Below are positions 17,061-26,358 of a stretch of DNA of 64,000 bases, piece by piece (the stretch's first letter is position 1; every line of letters begins with the position of its first letter). Below the pieces are notes generated by a model that saw nothing but the letters and a program-made list of their open reading frames with translations, did not search any database and was not told the origin of the DNA. The DNA comes from Flavobacterium sp. (lineage in GTDB: Bacteria > Bacteroidota > Bacteroidia > Flavobacteriales > Flavobacteriaceae). The stretch covers positions 141,529 to 205,528 of the forward strand of contig NZ_JAHEBT010000054.1 in NCBI RefSeq assembly GCF_024642105.1, read 5' to 3'. The translations under genes and the position numbers were made by a program.

Positions 17061-19202
17061 TTATCCTTTTATCTTTTTAACCAGAGTTTCTTCTTTCTTG
17101 TCCAAACCTCTTTTTCGCAACAAAGGCTCAATACTTGGCTCTGCACCACGGAAACGTTTGTACAACACCATTGGATCTTCTGTCCCTCCTTTTTCCAAAA
17201 CATTTTTACGGAAAGACTTTGCCTTTTCTGGATTAAAAAGTGTAGTTATTTTAAATGCTTCAAAAGCATCGGTATCCAACACTCCCGACCAAATATAACT
17301 GTAGTACCCCGATGAATAACCTCCTGAAAAGATATGACTGAAATAGGTACTTCTGTATCTTGGAATAATTGATTCAATTAAACCAATTTTATTCATCGCT
17401 TGTTTTTCAAAAGTATTGGCGTCAATAGTAATATCTTTAGTTTGCGAATGGTACGCCAAATCCAATAAGGAAGCCGCCAAATATTCGGTAGTACCAAAAC
17501 CTTGGTCAAACGTACCTGATTTTTTCAATTTAGCAATTAAGGCATCTGGAATCACAGCTCCTGTTTGATAATGCTTAGCAAACATCTTAAGCACTTCAGG
17601 CTCTGCTGCCCAGTTTTCCATAATTTGCGAAGGCAATTCCACAAAATCTCTTGGTACGCTTGTTCCTGCCAAACTCTTATATGTCACATTTGAAAGCAAC
17701 CCATGTAATGAATGTCCAAATTCATGAAAAAGTGTACTTACTTCATCAAAGGTTAGTAGTGCAGGTTTGTCTTGTGTTGGTTTTGTAAAATTACATACTA
17801 TAGAAATCACAGGCGCTTTACGCACTCCATTTTCTGTTTTTTGATTTCTATACGAAGTCATCCAAGCACCACCTCTTTTAGATTCACGCGGGTGAAAATC
17901 AGTATAAAGTACCCCAACATGTGTTCCGTCAGCTTCAAGAACTTCAAAAGCAGTAACCGATTCATGATATTTAGGTACATCTTTTAATTCTTTAAACTGT
18001 AATCCATATAATTTTTGAGCGACTTGAAAAGCTCCATTTCTTACATTCTCTAAACTAAAATACGGACGTAATTCTTGCTCGTCCAAATCAAAACGTTCTT
18101 TTCTAATTTTCTCCGTATAATATCTCCAATCATACGGTTGAACAGCTCCTTTAATACCATCCTTAGTCATCATTTTTTGAATGTCGGCAGCCTCCAGTTT
18201 TGCTTTTTCCAAAGCAGGTTCCCATAAATCGTTTAATAATTTATTGACGTTTTCTGGTGTTTTTGCCATCGATTCTTCCAAAACATAATTAGAATGAGAG
18301 GCATAACCCAACAATCGGGCTTTTTGTCCACGAAGATTCGCTAACTGAATCGCATTAGCTTTATTATCTAATTCATCGTCGTGATTGGCACGAGTTTGAT
18401 ACGCATTCCAAATCTCTTGACGCAATTTTCTATTGGCACTGTATTGCAAGAATGGCATCACACTCGAATTAGCTAAAGTAAACACCCAACTTCCTTCTTT
18501 GCCTTTTGACTTTGCATCAGCTGCTGCTGCATCAATTACATTTTGTGGTAATCCCGCCAAATCTTTTTTATCGGTAATTACCAATTGGTATTTATTGGTC
18601 TCCGCCAAAATATTTTGACCGTATTTCAAACTCAACAAGGACAAACCACCATTAATTTTACGTAGCGTTTCTTTCTCAGAAGAAGATAAATTAGCTCCAG
18701 AACGAACAAAATCTTTATACGCATTGTCCAATATTTTAGCTTGTTCCAAGTTCAAGCCTAGCGTTTCTTTTTTGTCCCAAAGCGCTTTAACTCTAGCAAA
18801 CAATTTTTCGTTCAAATAAATATTATCGCGGTGTGCCGATAAATTAGGAGAAACTTCTTTGGCTATGTTTTGAATTTCTTTATTGGTGTGCGCCGAATTC
18901 AAATTAGAGAAAACTGTATTGACATTAGACAACAATTCTCCTGCATTTTCCATTGCCAGAATAGTGTTTTCAAATGTTGGCGCAGCCGTATTGTTAGCAA
19001 TCACATCAATCTCGGCAGCATTTCTTTTAATCCCTTCTAAAATGGCAGGTTTGAAATGTTCGTTTTTAATTTGATCAAAAGGTGGAACATTAAATGGCGT
19101 ATTGTACGCTTGAAAAAATGGATTCATAGTAGTCGTTTCTTGAGCATTTGCAGTTAGCATACTTCCAATGGCTAAGCAAACAAATAAAGTTTTCTTTATC
19201 AT
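17061..19202 (-). CDS. dcp: Peptidyl-dipeptidase Dcp-like M3 metallopeptidase, exported
   Basis: A 713-residue zinc peptidase with signal peptide MIKKTLFVCLAIGSMLTANA, pointing to the periplasm. The M3 active site HEFGHSLHG has His493, Glu494 and His497; further conserved segments are FHPRESKRGGAWMTSY, RDFVELPSQIMENW and FSHIFSGGYSSGYYSYIW. Length and motifs match Dcp, which removes C-terminal dipeptides. The gene ends at the edge of the core region; the mobile element begins just upstream of its promoter side. Confidence 0.92.
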   Translation of the reverse strand: MIKKTLFVCLAIGSMLTANAQETTTMNPFFQAYNTPFNVPPFDQIKNEHFKPAILEGIKRNAAEIDVIANNTAAPTFENTILAMENAGELLSNVNTVFSNLNSAHTNKEIQNIAKEVSPNLSAHRDNIYLNEKLFARVKALWDKKETLGLNLEQAKILDNAYKDFVRSGANLSSSEKETLRKINGGLSLLSLKYGQNILAETNKYQLVITDKKDLAGLPQNVIDAAAADAKSKGKEGSWVFTLANSSVMPFLQYSANRKLRQEIWNAYQTRANHDDELDNKANAIQLANLRGQKARLLGYASHSNYVLEESMAKTPENVNKLLNDLWEPALEKAKLEAADIQKMMTKDGIKGAVQPYDWRYYTEKIRKERFDLDEQELRPYFSLENVRNGAFQVAQKLYGLQFKELKDVPKYHESVTAFEVLEADGTHVGVLYTDFHPRESKRGGAWMTSYRNQKTENGVRKAPVISIVCNFTKPTQDKPALLTFDEVSTLFHEFGHSLHGLLSNVTYKSLAGTSVPRDFVELPSQIMENWAAEPEVLKMFAKHYQTGAVIPDALIAKLKKSGTFDQGFGTTEYLAASLLDLAYHSQTKDITIDANTFEKQAMNKIGLIESIIPRYRSTYFSHIFSGGYSSGYYSYIWSGVLDTDAFEAFKITTLFNPEKAKSFRKNVLEKGGTEDPMVLYKRFRGAEPSIEPLLRKRGLDKKEETLVKKIKG

Positions 19203-19254
19203 GTGATGGAGTTTAAAAAAGGTAAATTTAGGAGAAAGAAAGGATATAAAATAA

Positions 19255-19292
19255 AAAAAACCTTAAAAATGTTAGTTCATTTCTAAGGTTTT
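19255..19292. terminator. Terminator-like hairpin at the left element boundary
   Basis: The stem AACCTTA/TAAGGTT is flanked by A-run and T-run on either side. It is probably the original terminator of the tRNA-Leu gene, left beside dcp when the element inserted. A similar hairpin follows the intact tRNA at 44202-44233. Confidence 0.6.
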
Positions 19293-19309
19293 CAGTGCGG
19301 ATAATAGGA
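19290..19309 (-). repeat. Left attachment-site repeat (tRNA-Leu 3' end remnant)
   Basis: The 20 bases tttcagtgcggataatagga are identical to 44242-44261, which is the T-stem, acceptor strand and 3' flank of tRNA-Leu. Identity stops at 19310, so only the 3' fragment of the tRNA remains here. Confidence 0.85.
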
Positions 19310-19393
19310 ATAGAAAAGGGTGTTTTAATATATTTCTTTGTGTTTCACAACCGACCTAATCCCTTTATTTTATTGACATAACTAAATTTTTCA

Positions 19394-19401
19394 TATTTTT
19401 G
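19394..19401 (+). promoter_or_regulatory. -7 box TATTTTTG before the integrase
   Basis: A TAnnTTTG match 80 bp before the integrase ATG. The leader between them contains the 21-bp terminal repeat, so integrase binding there could affect its own expression (inference). Confidence 0.4.
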
Positions 19402-19430
19402 AATCATACTGGAATTCAAATAAAAATAAA

Positions 19431-19451
19431 TATTTCGGGAAAAATACGGGA
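19431..19451 (+). repeat. Left subterminal direct repeat (putative integrase arm site)
   Basis: The 21 bases are identical to 44167-44187 in the same orientation. The segment contains two tandem CGGGAAAAAT units 11 bp apart (the second runs past 19451). Confidence 0.7.
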
Positions 19452-19480
19452 AAAATGAAAAAAGTTTCGTATATTTTATT

Positions 19481-20797
19481 ATGGCAACAATAAACTTCAA
19501 AATACAAGAAAAAGCAAAAATCGATCCAACTAAAATTTACATTAGATTGAAAGGGAAAGATTTTGATTATAATGTACCAACTGAATTATTAGTATCTAAA
19601 AAAGAATGGTCAAATTCAAAACAAAAAACCAAATCGTTAGCTGAATCAGACTCAAAAAAATTAGACATTAATAAAACATTAAAGGACCTCAAAAATTATA
19701 TAGTTGACGAACTAAATAACGATCAAAAAGAAGGCTTTTCAATAGATAAAAAGTGGCTAACAGGAAAAATTAATTTATTCAGCAATAAATCATCAAATAA
19801 TAAAACTGATGCTAATTTCTTTTTAACATCATTTGCAGACAAATATATTGAAACTTCAAAAAATAGAACTAATAAAAGAACAGGACAAAAACTCAAATTA
19901 AGAACTATTCAAGACTTTGAAGACACTTCAAATAAATTAAAATTTTACGAAGAAAAAATTGGTAAACGAATTAAAATTATAGATATAGATTTAAAGTTTC
20001 ATAAAGATTTTATTGAGTTTCTTCGTAATGAACTTTTATTAGGAGAAAATACAATTGGGGCAAAAATTGATAATTTAAAAGCCTTTTTAAGAGATGCTGA
20101 ATTAAACAGAATTAAAGTTGATCCTATTTTTAAATCCAAAAATTTTTATTCCCCATCATCTGAAACTCAAGACATTTATTTTGATGAAGATGAGATTGAG
20201 AAAATAAAGAATCATCAATTTGAATTTGACAGTTATTTAGATAACGCTCGAGACTGGTTATTGATTGGATTATGGACTGGACTCAGAATATCCGATCTTT
20301 TGTCTATTACAAAAAAAGACATCAAAGATGGATATATAGACAATACAAATTTCAAAACCAACATTCCAGTAACTATACCCTTACACCCACACGTTAAAGG
20401 AATAATAGATAAAAGAAGTGGTGAATTACCTAGAAAAATATCTGACCAAAATTTCAATGATTATATCAAAGAAGTCAGTGAAATTATAGGTTTTAATGAG
20501 AACGTTTTGGGTTCAAAAATGTGTATTGTGTTAGACACAGATAACAAACCACTATTAGATAAAGATGGTAACAAGATTCACAGAAAAAAACAGGGTATGT
20601 ATTTCAAATATGAATTAGTTACTTCTCATATTTGCAGAAGATCATTTGCAACAAATTTATATGGTAAATTAGACACTCTCACTATAATGAAAATAACTGG
20701 TCACAAAACAGAAAAACAATTTCTATCCTACATAAAAACTACTCCCAAACACCACGCAGAAAAATTAAAAAACTACTGGGATCAAAATTACAAATAA
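19481..20797 (+). CDS. Tyrosine integrase of the tRNA-Leu element
   Basis: A 438-residue site-specific recombinase. It has an N-terminal arm-binding-like region (about 1-100), a SAM-like core-binding domain (about 105-215), and the catalytic domain with GLRISD (Arg269), HICRRS (His383, Arg386), GHKTEKQF (His408) and LSYIKT (nucleophile Tyr417). All catalytic residues expected are present. Its position next to the left attachment repeat and subterminal repeats indicates that it drives integration and excision at tRNA-Leu. Confidence 0.93.
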   Translation: MATINFKIQEKAKIDPTKIYIRLKGKDFDYNVPTELLVSKKEWSNSKQKTKSLAESDSKKLDINKTLKDLKNYIVDELNNDQKEGFSIDKKWLTGKINLFSNKSSNNKTDANFFLTSFADKYIETSKNRTNKRTGQKLKLRTIQDFEDTSNKLKFYEEKIGKRIKIIDIDLKFHKDFIEFLRNELLLGENTIGAKIDNLKAFLRDAELNRIKVDPIFKSKNFYSPSSETQDIYFDEDEIEKIKNHQFEFDSYLDNARDWLLIGLWTGLRISDLLSITKKDIKDGYIDNTNFKTNIPVTIPLHPHVKGIIDKRSGELPRKISDQNFNDYIKEVSEIIGFNENVLGSKMCIVLDTDNKPLLDKDGNKIHRKKQGMYFKYELVTSHICRRSFATNLYGKLDTLTIMKITGHKTEKQFLSYIKTTPKHHAEKLKNYWDQNYK

Positions 20798-20798
20798 A

Positions 20799-20832
20799 AA
20801 AAACCTGCAGTCTACTATTAGCAGGGTTTTAA
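20799..20832. terminator. Bidirectional terminator between integrase and HTH gene
   Basis: AAAACCTGC pairs with GCAGGGTTTT across a 12-nt loop. The hairpin serves both convergent genes, and the HTH gene's stop lies inside it. Confidence 0.75.
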
Positions 20833-21126
20833 ATTTTTGATATATTCTAAAATTTCGGAATTTTTAAATCTTACAGATTTTCCAACGCTCCTTCCAGTTA
20901 TTCTACCTCTCATTCTTAAATTGTCTATTGTACCTATCGATACATTTAACTTGCCTGCTAATTCCTCTCGGGTGATCAATGAATCATCAAAATAATAATT
21001 TGATGAAAGTTCTTTCTTGAATTCATCCAGTTTAGTTTCTACTAGTTTAGTCACAAGAGTATTTATTACTTCAATTAGTAATTCTTGATTTAGTTTAAAT
21101 AATTGACTACTATCTAACTCATTCAT
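20818..21126 (-). CDS. Small helix-turn-helix DNA-binding protein (excisionase/MerR-like)
   Basis: A 102-residue protein. The C-terminal half, LITREELAGKLNVSIGTIDNLRMRGRITGRSVGKSVRFKNSEILEYI (about 54-98), is a helix_turn_helix_17/excisionase-type winged HTH. The N-terminal half is a helical, probably oligomerising segment (KLNQELLIEVINTLVTKLVETKLDEFKKEL). Convergent with the integrase, it is a candidate directionality factor or element regulator. It could bind the palindromes at 21281, 39572 or 40386; this is untested. Confidence 0.8.
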   Translation of the reverse strand: MNELDSSQLFKLNQELLIEVINTLVTKLVETKLDEFKKELSSNYYFDDSLITREELAGKLNVSIGTIDNLRMRGRITGRSVGKSVRFKNSEILEYIKNLKPC

Positions 21127-21619
21127 TTCGTATCAACTCCCCTATTCTCTTTTTTTTTATCATGGGAAGTGAGAATTATTCTTTTAAGGTCATATCGAGA
21201 CCACTGTTTTAATTCATTGAATTCACCTCATTGTATTCTTCTTTAATAGTTAAACATCTAGTTACTAGAGCTAATGTATGCCGGTTTAATTTACCGGTCA
21301 AGTCGAAAAATCTAAATTTAGATTTTCTTATTAACTCCTTTTTCAAATAATAAAGAAAAAAAATGAGAATACGAAATGTGAGGTTTAATAAATGGAATAC
21401 TAATCGTTTATTGACAAAAAGTAACTTACGATACTAGGGATTTAAATTGAAGTGAATTTTTTATTTACCTCCTGAGGTACTACCGATTTGAGACTAATCG
21501 TGTTTATACGAAAGATAGATTTGGAATATCTTTGAGCAAAGTCAAAAATGAAACGAGACTGTGAACTAAACATTTTAAAAATTTATATTTATTTACCGAA
21601 CACTTAATTAACAATTAGA
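21127..21619. other. Noncoding stretch with palindromes
   Basis: No convincing gene was seen. It contains CCGGTTTAATTTACCGG (21281-21297), a dyad similar in core to the operators near 39.6 and 40.4 kb; a perfect AATCTAAATTTAGATT palindrome near 21310-21325; and the half-site TTTACCGAAC at 21592-21601. It probably holds the promoter of the HTH gene, which reads leftwards. Confidence 0.5.
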
Positions 21620-22879
21620 TCAACCAAATATTTTTTTAAAAAAACTAATGTTCTTAGGCTTCTGTATATTATTATGCTTTTTGGAAATAATATCTATTTC
21701 ATTCATCCTTTCTTGCAATTCTTCTAACCATTCTGTAAGCCCATCATTAGGTTTATAATACACCTCGTTTTTACGATGAGAATTATAAACAGCTATTTCA
21801 GATTTAATAAGTTCAATCTGGTCTTCTAAATTTCTTTTTATATATTCTCTATAATATTCTAAATTAGTTTGGCTTTTGATTAAACTGTCATTATCAATAA
21901 CATCTAACGTGAAATTACTCCAATCTTTCAAATAATTCGGATTTACAAGTAAATAACTGGCATAAGCTATACAAACTCTTTCAAAAGAAGGATTAACAAT
22001 ATAGGTTAACACAAAATTGGACATTTTTTTACTTTCAAACATTTCAAAGTATTTATTTTCAGCAATTTCGTATGAATCAAATGCCATTATTGTTGATTTT
22101 TTTTCTTGATCAACTTCAATTATAAAATATTCGTATCTAAGTTCAGAGATTAAAATCCAATTCTGTCTAACTTGAATATTATTTTGACGAAAAACCTCAT
22201 TTAATTTTTGATAAATTTTATGCCTTTCATCGATTTCTATTATTTGATATTTTTCGTCAATACTAAGTTGTTCTTTTTTTGACATTAAATACAAAAAGTC
22301 TTGAAAATCTTTATTTTTCTCTCCTTCTTTTATTTTTGTGTCATAAAGAATATCTACAATTTCAACTAATGAAGCCCATCTATGAGAATTTACTGTTCTT
22401 AGTTGTATTTCAATTAACTTATTTTCATCTAATGGACTTTCAATGTATAAATGACAACCACAATATCCATCCTCTTTCGATTGTTCTAAATAATTATTAA
22501 TTCTCCTTACTTTAAATATTGATTCAAATCTCTCCAAAAGTGTTAATAAGGCGTTTTCACTGTATAATATAATTCTACATCCTGCAATGTCCCCCATATT
22601 TCCCAAAGCCATATTAGGTTCTCTCTGTATTTTTGATAAAATTGACTCAATCCTTTTAATACGATATGTAACAATACTATCGTTTCTAACTCTTTTACTC
22701 TCGGTTGATATTTTTTTAAAAATACTTTTCAAATCTGACTGGAAAGAAATTCGATAATCTTGAAGGTCTAAAATATCTTTTTCATCAACTTCTTCATTAT
22801 TCTTAAGTTTTACACGTATTCTTTTACCTACTCGAGTAATTTTAGATTTTGTCATTAAAACAATTTGATCATCTATCAT
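21620..22879 (-). CDS. Accessory RelA/SpoT-domain protein (predicted nucleotide pyrophosphokinase)
   Basis: A 419-residue standalone protein. Residues about 65-175 carry the synthetase fold: TYRIKRIESILSKIQR, GDIAGCRI (Asp97, Arg102), EDGYCGCH (the usual GYxSxH with Ser replaced by Gly) and IEIQLRTVNSHRWAS. There is no HD hydrolase domain. The C-terminal half (about 210-345) resembles the tail of other accessory RelA/SpoT proteins (DSYEIAENKYFEM, then AYASYLLVNPNYLKDWSNF). Such proteins in mobile elements include toxSAS toxins, phage-defence alarmone synthetases and tRNA pyrophosphokinases. No antitoxin partner is recognised; a GNAT gene lies 209 bp upstream on the same strand. Confidence 0.82.
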   Translation of the reverse strand: MIDDQIVLMTKSKITRVGKRIRVKLKNNEEVDEKDILDLQDYRISFQSDLKSIFKKISTESKRVRNDSIVTYRIKRIESILSKIQREPNMALGNMGDIAGCRIILYSENALLTLLERFESIFKVRRINNYLEQSKEDGYCGCHLYIESPLDENKLIEIQLRTVNSHRWASLVEIVDILYDTKIKEGEKNKDFQDFLYLMSKKEQLSIDEKYQIIEIDERHKIYQKLNEVFRQNNIQVRQNWILISELRYEYFIIEVDQEKKSTIMAFDSYEIAENKYFEMFESKKMSNFVLTYIVNPSFERVCIAYASYLLVNPNYLKDWSNFTLDVIDNDSLIKSQTNLEYYREYIKRNLEDQIELIKSEIAVYNSHRKNEVYYKPNDGLTEWLEELQERMNEIDIISKKHNNIQKPKNISFFKKIFG

Positions 22880-23088
22880 AAAATTGAATTGTTATTTAAA
22901 TTAAACTGCTAATCTATAGAATTACTAATGTAGCAAACTATAACTAAACTCAACTTAAAAACATTCTTAAGTTGTTAAAAAATCATTGAAATGATAATGA
23001 TTTATGAATAAAGGGATTTTAAAAAGTTTATATTTTTGTATGGAAATATTGATAAAAACTACGTAAAAGTATATAAGTTTATCAATAA

Positions 23089-23808
23089 TTAAGTCACTAT
23101 TTCATTTAACTCTTTAATTAATAAATAATCTGAATAATTAGAAGAATCGATATTAAAATATTTAATCTTTCCAGAAAAATCCTCTACACCGTCTCTTATA
23201 AATTCTATTTTCCAGTCTTTAGAGACAGGATAAATTATAGGGGTATTTAATATTCTTTCATCCTTTCCTAGATTCAAATTCCAAATTCTATCAGGATTTC
23301 TACCTTTGGTTTCGTGAGGCTCACAAAACCAAAGTTTAATTACATATTCACCCTCTATTTCATTTGAATATGATAATGAATCTATAAGAGTTTTATACAT
23401 ACTAAGTGGAGGCCTAAATGTGTTTGATGGAATATTAATAAATCCCATTTTTTTCCAAAATAATTCTGATTCTTCAGGAGAACAATATAACTCTGTGACT
23501 AAGGCTCCTTTTAATTTAAAAAAATATAAAGACTCATTAATAAGAATTTTAGCAACCCCTTTTTTCCTCTCCGATTCTTTAATAACAGTGATTGAAACTT
23601 TAGCAACAAAATCAGAAATATGATAAACAATAAATCCAATGGGGTAATCATTATCAGTTATTATAATCGAATTTTTAGTATTTAATGCTATTAAAATCAT
23701 ATTCCAATGGTTATGAAAACCATCTTTGTTATCCTTTTCTTGTTCAAACAACCATTTTTTTATTTGAATAAAATGGTCAGAGTTGGGAGCATAATTTATT
23801 TTTATCAT
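23089..23808 (-). CDS. GNAT-fold N-acetyltransferase domain protein
   Basis: A 239-residue protein. The N-terminal 140 residues show a GNAT layout: IGFIVYHISDFVAKVSITVIKESERKKGVAKILINESLYF (acetyl-CoA-binding V-x-x-x-x-R-x-x-G-V/I-A), then LVTELYCSPEESELFWKKMGF. The last 90 residues (from about 150, rich in aromatic residues) are not recognised. Substrate is unknown. It lies between the RelA/SpoT and amidohydrolase genes, all reading leftwards, with intergenic gaps near 200 bp that suggest separate promoters. Confidence 0.7.
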   Translation of the reverse strand: MIKINYAPNSDHFIQIKKWLFEQEKDNKDGFHNHWNMILIALNTKNSIIITDNDYPIGFIVYHISDFVAKVSITVIKESERKKGVAKILINESLYFFKLKGALVTELYCSPEESELFWKKMGFINIPSNTFRPPLSMYKTLIDSLSYSNEIEGEYVIKLWFCEPHETKGRNPDRIWNLNLGKDERILNTPIIYPVSKDWKIEFIRDGVEDFSGKIKYFNIDSSNYSDYLLIKELNEIVT

Positions 23809-23989
23809 TGTGAATTATTTTAATAAAGACAACTGTTTTAGTTTATTTTAATGAGATAAAAAATCGAAATTAAAAAATATATACTACTAATTTTACGGTT
23901 TTTGAAGCTTTTAATTACGGTTTGTTGGTATCTCTTAACATTCAGTTTGTTACTGCTAATAAAATGAAAAACATTAAAAAAATAATTCT

Positions 23990-24730
23990 TTAAAGTAATT
24001 TTAAAAGTTTAATATAACCTTGAACGATTTCTTTTGTACTTTCATAACCTTCAGATTTTTCATTTGTGTTTTCTTTCAGATACAATCTCCTGTTTACTTC
24101 CAACATTATTGAAGTAACTCTCGGTTCTTTTTGATAATATTCCATGGGAACAATTGATCCTGAATAGGGAGTATCAACTCCTAATGTATATCCTTTTGTT
24201 TCAAAATAATTTATTGACGCATCAATGATATGTTGCGGAGTATGAAATGAATCTGTCCCTATATTAAAATCTGGTCTTATTTCATCTTGTACTAAAGCTC
24301 TAGTTAATGGTGAAGAAGGAAAAGAATGACAATCTAAAATTAAACATGATTTCGTTTGCTCTAAACTCGTTTTTACCGCTTTACTAAGCAATGTGTGGTG
24401 AACCCAATAATAGTTGTTTAAAACATCTGATTTTAAATCTGGGGTAACTACTCTTAGTTGATTCCCATTATCAAATTTTTCGTAAAGTACTCCCATTCCA
24501 AATTTAGACATCACTTCAAGTTCATCATCGGCAAACCTTTCAACATCGCAAAAGATTCTTGAAAAAAGGGCGACAATTTTATCGTCCACTTGAGAGTCGA
24601 ATAAGTCATCGGTATACCAATCGGTCAGTTTGATAATTTCCTTTTGTATTTCATCATGAGAAGATACATATCCATCGAGTAATGGTATTTCTGTCGAAGA
24701 ATGTGGTATGTGTAAGACTAATTTTTTCAT
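23990..24730 (-). CDS. N-formylglutamate amidohydrolase family protein
   Basis: A 246-residue protein with the family's N-terminal HIPHSSTEIP, the segment LTDWYTDDLF, the metal-associated IFCDVERFADDELE, LILDCHSFPSSP and the C-terminal SIMLEVNRRLYL. Family members hydrolyse N-formyl-L-glutamate in histidine catabolism, but no hut genes are nearby. Here it is island cargo and may act on another N-acyl amino acid or amide. Confidence 0.82.
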   Translation of the reverse strand: MKKLVLHIPHSSTEIPLLDGYVSSHDEIQKEIIKLTDWYTDDLFDSQVDDKIVALFSRIFCDVERFADDELEVMSKFGMGVLYEKFDNGNQLRVVTPDLKSDVLNNYYWVHHTLLSKAVKTSLEQTKSCLILDCHSFPSSPLTRALVQDEIRPDFNIGTDSFHTPQHIIDASINYFETKGYTLGVDTPYSGSIVPMEYYQKEPRVTSIMLEVNRRLYLKENTNEKSEGYESTKEIVQGYIKLLKLL

Positions 24731-25085
24731 ACAAAAAAATTTAAGGTTTAATTTTATTTGTATTCCGAAGTTATAAAGTAAATTTAGTTACGTTTATTTT
24801 GACTTAGAAAGTCCGTATTGTTTTACCACCGCGGTGACTTCACTCGGTTGGTACCCTAATGGGTTCGGAATACCTAACAAATATAATAATTAATTCGTAA
24901 TAAAATTCCCTAATTTAATATTAAATTTGACTACATTTACAATTCGTCGCGGTTTCTATAATAAATATAGTTTTAAAATTTTATAAATAGTAAGATCTAT
25001 AATTAAGGGAATTAGTTTAACTCTTAAACTAAATTGGAATTTTATGAAGAGAAAAAATTGTTAACAATTGATAATTTAAATTAAA
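24731..25085. other. Noncoding stretch with tRNA-arm-like sequence
   Basis: No ORF was seen. Around 24835-24875 there is a D-arm-like CACTCGGTTGGTA followed closely by a T-arm-like GGGTTCGGAATACC, without an anticodon arm. This could be a degraded tRNA or chance. The rest is AT-rich and probably holds divergent promoters. Confidence 0.35.
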
Positions 25086-25523
25086 ATGAATAAATTAATT
25101 TTAGTGGTAATAGTGTTAGCTTTAAACATGAGTTCTTGTGGAAATGACAAAAACATTAATAATATTACAACAAAGGATAAAAAATTTTTATTCGAAACTG
25201 CTTTAGGAGAAAAAACGGAATGTTATTTAACTTTTTTAAATGATGGTAATCAAAATTCTATATCAAATAAGGAGTTAATTTTGTTAATAAAACTATCAAA
25301 TAGAAAAATCAAAGAAAATTTATTATTACCAAGCAGTTTTAAGCCCCTCGAATATTATATTAAACAATCTGCAGAATGGGATGGATTTCAACAAACAGTT
25401 ATAATAAGACTTAATATAAGGGTTTCTTTCAACTGTAAAAATCGAAAAGGTTCTGAAATAATAGACGATAAAGAATTGGAAGTTGTCAAAAATCTAAATG
25501 AAAACAAATTTTCTTTTTATTAG
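25086..25523 (+). CDS. Hypothetical lipoprotein
   Basis: A 145-residue protein that I do not recognise. It has a lipoprotein signal (MNKLILVVIVLALNMSSC, lipid Cys18), then a polar linker and a beta-rich C-terminal domain (FETALGEKTECYLTF...). It is probably exported to the outer or inner membrane. It stands alone between long noncoding flanks. Confidence 0.65.
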   Translation: MNKLILVVIVLALNMSSCGNDKNINNITTKDKKFLFETALGEKTECYLTFLNDGNQNSISNKELILLIKLSNRKIKENLLLPSSFKPLEYYIKQSAEWDGFQQTVIIRLNIRVSFNCKNRKGSEIIDDKELEVVKNLNENKFSFY

Positions 25524-25638
25524 AAATTAATTTTTAAAGTTTAATTCTAAATTTAGTATCTTAATTTTTTAAAAAAAAATATATTACCCGATATTATCCC
25601 AATTTATTTCTCGATATTTATGTTTTAAATCACAAACT

Positions 25639-25740
25639 ATGAAACGCAGAAAGTTTCTTACGGCTTCGGCCTTATTAGGTTGTGTGGGTTTTGGTTTTGG
25701 GATGTCGGTTCGTTGCTTAAAAAAATTAAACTTTCCATAA
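25639..25740 (+). pseudogene. Remnant of a FISUMP-type lipoprotein gene (3' end only)
   Basis: A 33-codon frame whose second half, GFGMSVRCLK, and the following 40 bases of noncoding DNA repeat the 3' end of the intact FISUMP gene at 30381-31007 and its downstream sequence. The upstream codons give MKRRKFLTASALLG, which resembles a twin-arginine signal but probably arises from unrelated fused sequence. It is best read as the tail of a deleted paralogue. Confidence 0.6.
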
Positions 25741-25752
25741 TCTTTGGACTAA

Positions 25753-25802
25753 GTTTTAAATGTATAAAAGGTGTCAATTGACACCTTTTATACATTTAAA
25801 AC
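25753..25802. terminator. 50-bp perfect palindrome, bidirectional terminator
   Basis: The arms pair without mismatch around the centre GGTGTCAATTGACACC and end in A/T runs. It lies between the FISUMP remnant and the convergent small gene at 25808. Confidence 0.8.
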
Positions 25803-25807
25803 AAACT

Positions 25808-26077
25808 CTAATTTAAAGCAAACTCTTCATTCAAACCTTTGTATTTTTCATAGTCCTGCACCAACCTTCCAACAACTTTGGTTAAAGTTGAAATATCACC
25901 AACAAGTCCAATCGAATTAGGTTTAGTATCGTATTCTTTATAAAGTTTATTTAAGAAGTTATTTACGTATTGTTTCACATCTTCATTTATGTCAATTGTG
26001 TTCTCGCCAATCTCAGGAACGAAAAGTAACATCAAATCGTCTTTCTTTGCGTTGGATTGATTAGATTCTTGAATCAT
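25808..26077 (-). CDS. Hypothetical 89-residue protein
   Basis: A small acidic, helical protein with no recognised domain (MIQESNQSNAKK start, LMLLFVPEIGENTIDI, then helix VKQYVNNFLNKLYKEY). Its ATG overlaps the stop of the tiny upstream ORF in an ATGA arrangement, which supports translation of both. Confidence 0.55.
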   Translation of the reverse strand: MIQESNQSNAKKDDLMLLFVPEIGENTIDINEDVKQYVNNFLNKLYKEYDTKPNSIGLVGDISTLTKVVGRLVQDYEKYKGLNEEFALN

Positions 26078-26178
26078 GGTCGCAACGGTTTTACTAATTC
26101 AGTTATTAATTTTTCGACCTGTTGTTCAGTTAAAATGATAACCGTTCTGTTTTTTGTAAGTTTTTTATTTGTTTTCAT
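26074..26178 (-). CDS. Very small ORF (34 residues) coupled to the 89-residue gene
   Basis: It starts MKTNKKLTKNRTVIILTEQQ and ends with a TGA that overlaps the next gene's ATG by 4 bases. The core VIILTEQQVEKLI resembles KLIITESQFKRLA in the small gene at 31116-31286. Function is unknown. Confidence 0.45.
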   Translation of the reverse strand: MKTNKKLTKNRTVIILTEQQVEKLITELVKPLRP

Positions 26179-26358
26179 ATTGTTCTTTAGCAATAAATAT
26201 CATTAAATCTAGTTAGTACTTAAGTCATATTAATTATGTACGTTTACTTTCTTGTAATAAATTTAAAATAAATTTGTATCCTAATTCAAAACAACTAAAA
26301 AGCACAAAAATTTAGCCCCCATTTTGCTAACTATCTTTTCAAACAAATAAAAAAATAA

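Noticed and set aside
23990..24730. Histidine-utilisation operon
   Set aside because: Only an N-formylglutamate amidohydrolase homologue is present. No hutU, hutH or hutI gene lies in the window.
25639..25740. A real twin-arginine small exported protein (MKRRKFLTASALLG)
   Set aside because: The second half and the following noncoding DNA are a copy of the FISUMP gene's 3' end, so a truncated remnant is the simpler reading.
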